Positions 56,831 through 64,000 of a DNA stretch of 64,000 bases are shown in pieces. Below the pieces are notes generated by a model that was not told the DNA's origin, ran no database searches, and saw only the letters and a program-made list of their open reading frames with translations. Source of the stretch: Cordilura impudica. Taxonomy: Eukaryota; Arthropoda; Insecta; Diptera; Scathophagidae. The position numbers and the translations under genes are program-made. Position 1 is the stretch's first letter; the number at the start of each line of letters is the position of its first letter. Location: assembly GCA_963682025.1 (NCBI GenBank), contig OY821520.1:92215992-92279991 (forward strand), in the 5' to 3' direction.

Positions 56831-57467
56831 TTTTTGTATTTGGTTAACCATTTCGTTTTGGACTTTTATAAGGCAAATAAGGAAAAATTAAGATGGAATC
56901 AAGCTTCAACAACTATTTTTTATAAATTTATGAATTTCGAATTTTTTTCATTAAAAAAAATCTAACATTAAAATTTAAAATTTACTTTTTGTTGTAAAAT
57001 TCATAATTGTCCTTAAATTTTTATTTATAACGCAGGATTCACCCGATAACAATGATTTGTTTAAATTTAAAATGTATGACTTTTTAAAAAATATTATTTC
57101 ACTAACTAAAGATTATACATTATAAACTTTGACATTTGCAAATGAAAAAAATCCTTAAATTTGATACTCTCGAACGGAAGCTATACTGAACCCATAGGTA
57201 AACTGTTTCAAAAAAATATTTAGTATGTTGACCACCCTTTATGAATTATTTTTATTAGTTATTTTTTTCTGGAGTCTGAATTTTTGCATATTTTTTTATT
57301 AGTAGTAAGTTATAATATTTGTACCAATCTTCCAATGAACTTTGAGGTGTATCGGCGGCCGACACGATTGCTTATAAATAGAAGATTCCACATAATAATT
57401 TGGAATTTTTAAATCGGAGAGATTGGGATCAGAAGACAAAATACATGAAATTCATAATGTGTACATT
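56831..57467. other. No gene seen
   Basis: AT-rich without features. Confidence 0.45.
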
Positions 57468-58945
57468 AGGGTGGCCCTTAATAAAAAAAAGTTTTCAAAC
57501 TCTCACCCTCTAGAAATATGTGACTGGCAGAAAATTGAGAGATACAAAGTTTTGGTTCAATCAAAAAAATTTGAGAGGTGCCTCAACGCGACTGAAAATT
57601 TCAAGTGCGCTTATATGGGGAAAATATGACTTTTTTCAGATTTTACAAAAATTTCATTCTATAGTTTAATTTTTTCGACAAGCTGTTATATGAATCGATT
57701 TCAGTACTAAATTATCTCTTGAAAAAGCTATATAACTTCAAAATCGAAGAAACTAGGTCGTGACTTTAATAAAATAATTAAGGCCATAATATTTTTTGGT
57801 CTCTATACCAATAAGTCCTCACACATGAAGAAGTATTTTATTATCAGTTTTTAACGTATTGCGCAATGGGACCAAATATGGAAAATTTTTTGGAAAAAAT
57901 ATTGAAAACTCCTTTTTTAAGTTTTAAAAAATTTTCTTAAACAAAATTTCAAAAAAATGGATCTAGCACTTTAAAGTTTTGTTAAATATATGCTAGAAAT
58001 TAACTGTGTGAACTTTTAAGTGAACTCCTCTGCCAGAATTTTTTTACAAAGAATTTTTTTTTTCGAGAAAAATAATTTTTTTGTGAAATATTCAGGAAAT
58101 GTACTCTTTCTAAATACTTTGTATCAAAAATTTATCAGTTTTCTACTTTTAAACGTTATATTTTATCTTAATAGATAATAGATGGGGTCACATATGGCCC
58201 CAAGCGAATTAAAGACAATTTATTTAAAAAATTAAAATATTTTGTAAGTGTTGTTGAATTTTTAGATGTGACGCTTAAAATATAATAACCAAATGTGCAA
58301 CGTTAACCCATTCCTTGCAGAGGCCAAACATTGAATTTTGGCATATTTGAAGAAATTTATTGATCTAGTAAACTAGATGAAACTATTACTATGAGTAGGG
58401 AAATAAAATTGTGCTACATTTTACGAAAACTTACCCTTATCTGCTCCTAGGGTTAAAATGATCCAAAATTCAGCAGTATTTGCAAAGTATTTGAATTTTT
58501 TTTGACTTAATCGTCCTATACTAGCTTGGGGTCATTTGTGGCGCCAAGTCAAAATGGGTTAATGACGTCAAATTATAAAATTATCATAATCATCAAATCA
58601 TCAAATCATAAAAATCGGTAAAACTGATCTGGGGCATTTGCTATTTCTTGGCGACTTTTTATTCGATTTTGAAATTATATAGCTTTTTAAAAAGATAATT
58701 TAATACTGAAATCGACTCATATCACAACTTGTCGAAAAAATTAAACTATAGAACGAAATTTCAGCCAAATCTGAAAAAAAGTCATATTTTCCCATATAAA
58801 CACACTTGAAATTTTCAGTCGCGTTGAGGCACCTCTAAATTTTTTTGATTGACCCAAAACTTTGTATTTCTCAGTTTTTTTGCTATTCGCATATTTCTAG
58901 AGGGGGTGAGACTTTAAATTCTAACACTTTTTTCCCCTCCATATA
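57468..58945. mobile_element. Long-TIR element (~1.5 kb, arms ~300 bp)
   Basis: The left arm (57468-57765) and the reversed right arm (58945-58640) match over ~300 bp. Examples: CTCACCCTCTAGAAATATG / CTCACCCCCTCTAGAAATAT, GTGCCTCAACGCGACTGAAA in both, TCGACAAGCTGTTATATGA / TCGACAAGTTGTGATATGA. The centre has no transposase. The outermost bases (AGGGTGGCCCTTAAT) are not well conserved on the right and no duplication is certain. Could be a foldback or a non-autonomous DNA transposon. Confidence 0.75.
58307..58558. mobile_element. piggyBac-type MITE (252 bp) in the long-TIR element
   Basis: TTAA at 58303-58306 and 58559-58562; ends CCCATTCCTTGC and, reversed, CCCATTTTGACTTGGCG. TTAA plus CCC ends are the piggyBac pattern. 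TIRs are short and imperfect, so moderate confidence. A GGGGTCAYATRTGGC word inside recurs at 58187. Confidence 0.5.
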
Positions 58946-59818
58946 ATGTATATAGGAATTTTATAGAGATGAGTTCAAAAGTGTCTACAATTATGACAAT
59001 GATTTAAGTCGCAACATAGAAAAAAAAAATATTTAATGAGTTATTTCACATAGCATTATTTATAACTAAATTTAAGAACTTAGACAACTCTCATTGTTAT
59101 GGGACCAGGGGAAAACAGAATAATTTAAGAATTTTTTTTAAAGATTAGATCAAATCGGTTTGAGCATTTTGGTCAACTTAAGCTTATTTTTGATTTTCTT
59201 GCTTGTAACCCTTCTTGGAGAAGATTATACATACGCTACTCTTGTCATTGAATGGCTTCTAAAACTGATTTCAAAATTCAATATGAAATCTTATAAATGA
59301 AACCGCCTTTTCCATAAAGCTGGCTAAATCAGAAAAAAAAAATATTTACAAAAACAGTAAATAAACGACAACCACGTCAAAATATCTGTAATTACCAGAC
59401 AGACACATACAATCACCATTTTGAAAACAAATGTCGTTATTGTAAATGTAAGTCTGTCTGTCCGTCTGTCTGTATGTTACCGACAAAATTGGAAATAAAA
59501 TGGACAACGGTACCTCATCGTTTTCATTGGTGGGAGCAACAACTGTATTAGTTGCTAGCCGGTTTTAATTCACTATCAGTATTTGCGACTGTTACGTTGT
59601 TGACGTGTATATTTTTTATTAGTACAGCTTTTTTGTCTCCTTCACGATCGTTTGGGCATAAACAATCAGTTTTTACATTTGTCATTTTTTTTTTTTATAT
59701 AAACAATTTAACTAAGCAATACTACAATATACATATATTATGTTAATTTTGTGAATATAAAGGATTTAAATCGGGATTTAACTCATTACAATGTATTTTA
59801 GTTTTATAATATACTAAC
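58946..59818. other. No gene; short GTCY microsatellite
   Basis: (GTCT/GTCC)n at 59452-59473. The frame at 59552-59746 is hydrophobic but without family or context. Confidence 0.45.
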
Positions 59819-59906
59819 TGTTTTTACCCGGTCTTGCCCGGGATAAAAAGGCATTTGACGTGAAAAATGGTTCACTATACTTACTAGGCGCTGAGTACTT
59901 AGTCTC

Positions 59907-61070
59907 CAATGAACAAATTCCCCAATAAAATGAACTTTCTCCCCAAAAATTTGTAGGGGCAGTAAATTCTTTTTTTATTTCAATTCAAATTTTTTTAATG
60001 TTTTAATTTAGAAGTTTTTTATAAGACGCTGCAGCAAAAATGCTTCAAAAATAAGCTTTAAATTTTTTTTTTTTTTAGTTTATAAACATCAAATATAACG
60101 GAATCGTTTGCAAATTAAAGGAATCAGAACTTTTAAAATTGAATTACTTCATTCAATAGGTGATCATCATTGAGTAGAGAAGTCAAATTCAAAGAAGTTT
60201 CAAAAATGAAAAACGTTTAAAATTGTGCCGCAAGTTTGTTTTAAGCAACTGCTTATAGTATATGTATTGTAATTAATGCACAAACGTAGATAAAATCCAT
60301 CATAAGACTTTTCACTGAGCTGTGTTCTGCGAGCGAGTCGCTTACGGGTCCGCGCGTTTGGCAGCTACACCCGTGCTGCCGCGCAGCTGTCGTCAACTTA
60401 TTTTAATCGCAAAAACATATTTTTCGCATCATTGCGATATTTTAACTGAGATGTATTCGCGATTGGCGCCTACACCCGTGCTACCGTGCAGTTCTCGTTA
60501 AATTATTTTAATCGCCAAAATATATTTTCAGATAATTGCGATATTTTAGCTGAGCTGTGTTCCGCGAGCGCGTCGCGTCGGCGTCCGCGCACCGCTTCTT
60601 CGCGTTTGGCAGCTAATACCCGTGCTGCCGCGCAGTTCCGTTAAGTTATTTTAATCGCTACAATATATTTTTCAGATCATTGCGATATTTTAGCTGTGCT
60701 GTGTTCCGCGAGCGCGTCGCGTCCGCGCGATTGGCAGCCACACCTGTGCTGCCACACAGTTGTTGCAAACTTATTTTAATTGTCAAAATATATTTTTCAG
60801 ATCATTCCGATATTCTAGTTAAGCTGTGTTCCGCGAGCGCGTAGCTTCCGCGCACCGAAATGATGCTATTGAAAAGAATACTCATTTTAAATGCGTTTAT
60901 TGTAGCACATATATTGAGAGCAGTGTGCAAGTTTTCACTAAAATAAATATGTAACAAAATTCATTAAATAAAAAATTTAAAAATTTAAGAATGAATTTTG
61001 GGAGTAAGTTAATTTTTTATTTGGGTAAAAAAAAATGGGGAATTTGTTCATTTCTTTTGGGGACGTTTTT
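59907..61070. repeat. Inverted-repeat-bounded insert with tandem array
   Basis: AATGAACAAATTCCCCA at ~59907 is found inverted at 61034-61050, with CTCCCC / GGGGAC words next to each. Between them lies the GC-rich array. The sequence outside (CCCGGTCTTGCCCGGGATAA at 59829; ATTCCCGTGTAAACCAAATT at 61099) looks like one repeat family cut in two by the insert. Confidence 0.45.
60309..60857. repeat. GC- and CpG-rich tandem array, 4-5 units of 105-145 bp
   Basis: Units start GAGCTGTGTTCCGCGAGCGC and continue CCGCGC, TTGGCAGCTACACCCGTGC, TGCCGCGCAGTT, then an AT-rich half (TTATTTTAATCGCAAAA, CAGATCATTGCGATATTTTA). Starts near 60316, 60446, 60553, 60697 and 60821. Base composition alternates sharply within each unit. 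No open frame conserved between units. Confidence 0.8.
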
Positions 61071-61099
61071 TAAATCTGGGGATTTGTTTACCGTGAAGT

Positions 61100-62095
61100 T
61101 ATTCCCGTGTAAACCAAATTTCAGAGAAATCCGTTGAAAAATACAAACTTGTATAGGAAAAAAATATACCACACAACAAAAAAATGAATTTTATATGAAA
61201 AGTGAGCGTAAAAGTAGGCGTGGTCGGTAAAAATCATATGGCGACCTTCCCTGAAATATGTACTAAATTTCGGAGAAAGCCGTTGAAAGATAAAAATTAC
61301 TAAATGAACAAATATACCAAAAAACAAAAAATTAATTTTATAAAAATGTGGGCATAAAGGTAAGCATAGCAAGAAAGATACATAATGCGACCTTCGCTGG
61401 AGTAGAGAGATCACGTTTTTTAAATTTCAGAGAAAGCCATTGAAAAATAAAAGTTTGTATAGCAATCAAACAAAGAAACAAATAAAAGCAAAAAAATAAA
61501 TTTTATATACATAGAAGTGGGCGCAAAGTAGGCGTGGCCTGTAAGAAGCATATATTGACCTTCCATGGAGTATAGAGATCGTGTATACCATCCTTGAAAA
61601 ATAAAGATTTCTATAGAGAAGAAATATACCAAAAAACAGAAAATGTATTTTGTATAAAAAGTGGGCGTAAAAGTAGGCGTGGCCGGCAAGAATCATATGG
61701 CGACCTCTCTATAGTACAGAGATCGTGCGTAGCAAATTTCAGAGAAATCCATTAAAAAAAATTGTGTAGCCAGCAAATGTAGCAAAAAAACAGAATATGA
61801 AATGTATACAAAAAGTGGGCGTAACAGTAGGCGTGACCGGTATGAAGGATATGGCGACCTTCCCTGGAGTAGAGAGATCGTGCGTACAACATTTTAGAGA
61901 AAGCCGTTGAAAAATAAAAACTTGTATAGCTAACAAATATACAAAAAAAACAGAAAAAAGTAGGCGTGGACGGTACGAAGCATATGGCGATCTTTCCTGG
62001 AGTAAAGAGATCGTGTGTACCAAATTTTAGAGAAATCCATTGAAAAATAAAAGTTTGTATAGCGGTCAAACAAACAAACAAACAGAAAATTAATT
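61100..62095. repeat. Tandem array, six ~135-175-bp units with GTAGGCGTGG
   Basis: Each unit has CAAATTTCAGAGAAATCCGT, TGAAAAATAAAAACTTGTAT, AAGTGGGCGTAAAAGTAGGC, GTGGCCGGTAAGAATCATAT, and GGCGACCTTCCCTGGAGTAG. GTAGGCGTGG-type words stand at 61214, ~61351, 61528, 61673, 61828 and 61960. The minus-strand frames of 76-109 codons here are by-products. Confidence 0.85.
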
Positions 62096-62716
62096 TTATA
62101 TAATTTTATATAGATTTTTTTTTTTTTTTTGTTAAACAATTTTATTGAATATTCACACAGCACACAGATTAACTGTTGTTTCAAAATTGATTACACTGAT
62201 TAAGATACAATTCCGTTATCTTAACAGGAAATATTTTTTCATAATAAAAATTGTTAGCTGCTATTTAATACACAGCGCATTAAGCAATTTTTTAAAATTT
62301 TCGTCGCGAAAATTTTTTAAATTAATGCTAATGATTTTATTAAACATCAGCTACACCAAATCTTTATTTTCCCAAAAAAAAAAGAAAAAAAAAAGATAGT
62401 TTTATTAAAGAAAAAAATTTTTTTACAATGTAAATTTCTTAAGTCTCACTTTTACTTTTGCATGCAAGTATGCAAAGTTTACACAATGTACTAAAAATAG
62501 CTAATCTTGCTATTAAACTTTTGGTGCTTTCTTTACTTCACAATAAAAATTGATTGAAAACAGAAAATTCCTGTTGCGAAAGATATCAAATAAAGTACTG
62601 AGAATAATTTTACTCTGCCGAACTTAACTAACTATGGCCCCTATTTAAGAGTAATTTTGAAACGGAGTCTCACGTTTGTCCGCCTTCTTTATATAATAAA
62701 CGAAAATATATAATCT
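62096..62716. other. No gene seen
   Basis: AT-rich with poly(T) at 62107-62130. Confidence 0.45.
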
Positions 62717-62807
62717 CGAATGCGGCGATTAGCCCCCTGATGAAGTAAATATTTTAATTAATTGTAACGATGTTTAGAAAACATCAGGGGTCTAATTTTC
62801 GCATTCG
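62717..62807. repeat. Hairpin with 26-bp imperfect stem
   Basis: CGAATGCGGCGATTAGCCCC followed by CTGATG (62717-62742) pairs with CATCAGGGGTCTAATTTTCG and CATTCG (62782-62807); 39-nt loop. Possibly the core of a small MITE. Confidence 0.6.
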
Positions 62808-63412
62808 TTATCGAAATTTTTCGAACAAAATTATTTTTTTATTTTCCAAAATAAAATACAAAGAGTAATTTTTTTCTCTCACAGCTACCGAGGAGTTAGG
62901 GTGAGGAAACAGTAGACTTTAATCTAAGCATGATATGGTATGATATTTTAAATTAAAAATTGAAATTAATAATTCTTGTTTTTATAAAATATTTAACTTT
63001 AATAATTTTATTATTTGTTTATATTATTTAATTTTATTTTCTTTTTTGTTACTTTTCACAATTAAAAAAAATCTTTTTGTGAAATAATTTTTCTAATTTA
63101 ATAAAAAAACATAAACTGAAAAATTAAAAAAAAATGGAAAAATTGGTGTTTTTTTGTAATGACGAGTTTTTTGCTCGGTTTTTGGTGCTTTTTGATATTT
63201 TTAAGTTGGTAACACTGAATACACATATGTCAACATTTGTTACTAACCGTCTTAAAAGTTGTTAAAGAATTTGCGGAATGGCCATCACAGCTCACAACCA
63301 TTCGGCTTTTATCTTCTCCATCGCTTCAAACCTGCGCACAGTCGTACATTTTCAGAGAAGGCGTTAAAAATCCATAACTTTGGAATGAGTTGACTTATAT
63401 CAATGCGTTTTT
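62808..63412. other. No clear gene
   Basis: Mostly AT-rich. A less AT-rich patch holds a 29-codon frame from 63278 (MAITAHNHSAFIFSIASN...), unrecognised and short. Confidence 0.35.
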
Positions 63413-64000
63413 ATACCCTATACCACTATGTGGTTTGGGTATAATGACTTTGTGCTGCTGTTTGTAACAACCAAAAATATTTGACCTAGACCCATCTTTA
63501 ATTATACCGATCGAATCAGAATCACTTTCTGAGTTGATTTAACAATGTCCGTCCGTCCGTCCGTCCGTCCGTCTGTGTGTCCATGTAAAGCTTGTAATCA
63601 AACTGCAGGTCGCAAATATGAATATATTTTGATGAAATTTGGTATATAAGCTTCTATCGGCCATGGGATGGACGCTATTGAAATTGGTGAGCATCGGTCC
63701 ATGTTCAGACCTAGCCCCCATGCAAATTACCCATATGAAATCGACATAAATTGCCATAAGATCCAAATTATCATATAGATCTTACTGAAATTGGGTTTGT
63801 ATGCGTTCATTACATCAACTAATGAGTAGTCCAAAAATGATCCCTTTGAACCCATATAGAGCTGCTTCCCGATCTTCACTTAAATCTATTAAAAAACAAA
63901 AATATTGCACTGATTCTTCTCAAATTTTGTATAGCATCCGATATGAACTTTTTCATATCTGCAGCCAAAAAAATTAATAAAAATCCCACTCAAATTTGGT
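63413..64000 (+). mobile_element. Helentron-like element, copy I, runs off the window
   Basis: TTTATACCCTATACCACTAT start, (GTCC)n at 63547-63570, and very close match to copies C and D. An internal deletion of ~80 bp joins CTCAAATTTTGT to ATAGCATCCGATATG near 63930. The 3' end lies beyond 64000. Confidence 0.85.

Noticed and set aside
61121..62184. Several overlapping minus-strand frames of 76-109 codons
   Set aside because: They fall on the tandem array at 61100-62095, repeat with its period and are Phe/Tyr/Ile-rich; no family similarity.
1..64000. tRNA or rRNA genes
   Set aside because: I looked for clover-leaf-like box A/box B patterns and conserved rRNA blocks by eye and saw none; a tRNAscan-type run would be decisive.

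Overview
The window looks like repeat-rich, non-genic DNA from a dipteran fly. It is very AT-rich with long A/T runs. It is packed with transposable elements of insect type: rosa-like DD41D mariners, Jockey/CR1-type LINEs, piggyBac, pogo/Tigger, hAT, Tc1, Helitrons, and a dominant Helentron-like element carrying GTCY microsatellites that recalls the Drosophila mini-me/DINE elements. I think a calyptrate or related brachyceran fly is most likely, but this is inference. No host gene is clearly present. The best candidate is one 101-nt coding exon on the minus strand at 13402-13502.

Layout. 0-5 kb: simple repeat, an inverted-repeat element and a complete 401-bp Helitron (2875-3275). 5-13 kb: Helentron-like copies around a decayed hAT transposase, then a long-TIR MITE duplicated on either side of a Helentron copy. 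13-14.8 kb: the only stretch that looks like host gene surroundings. 15-22.9 kb: one LINE split by a 3.5-kb DDE transposon (8-bp target duplication) and by a Helentron. 23-25 kb: three-level nest (Helitron, holding a mariner, holding a Harbinger-like MITE). 25-29.3 kb: a decayed AT-rich satellite with other insertions. 29.3-31.5 kb: apparently single-copy DNA. 31.5-36.4 kb: LINE fragments, one inserted in another with a 12-bp duplication. 36.6-44.9 kb: mariner, Tc1, nested Helitrons, piggyBac, and a Tigger element split by a second mariner. 46.6-50 kb: a hairpin-rich MITE and a third decayed mariner. 50.3-56.8 kb: Helentron cluster, one copy split by a fourth DD41D mariner. 57.4-62.1 kb: a long-TIR element holding a piggyBac-type MITE, then two tandem arrays (one GC-rich). 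63.4 kb to the end: another Helentron running off the window.

How the parts relate. Most of the story is insertion order. TA, TTA, TTAA, 8-bp and 12-bp target duplications, and one empty-site comparison between two Helitron copies, allow several nests to be ordered from sequence alone. Nearly all transposase and reverse-transcriptase genes are broken by frameshifts, deletions or catalytic-residue changes, so the window is a record of past invasions. The non-autonomous elements (Helentron-like, Helitron, MITEs) would have been moved by enzymes encoded elsewhere. All coordinates of element ends were read by eye and may be off by a few bases.
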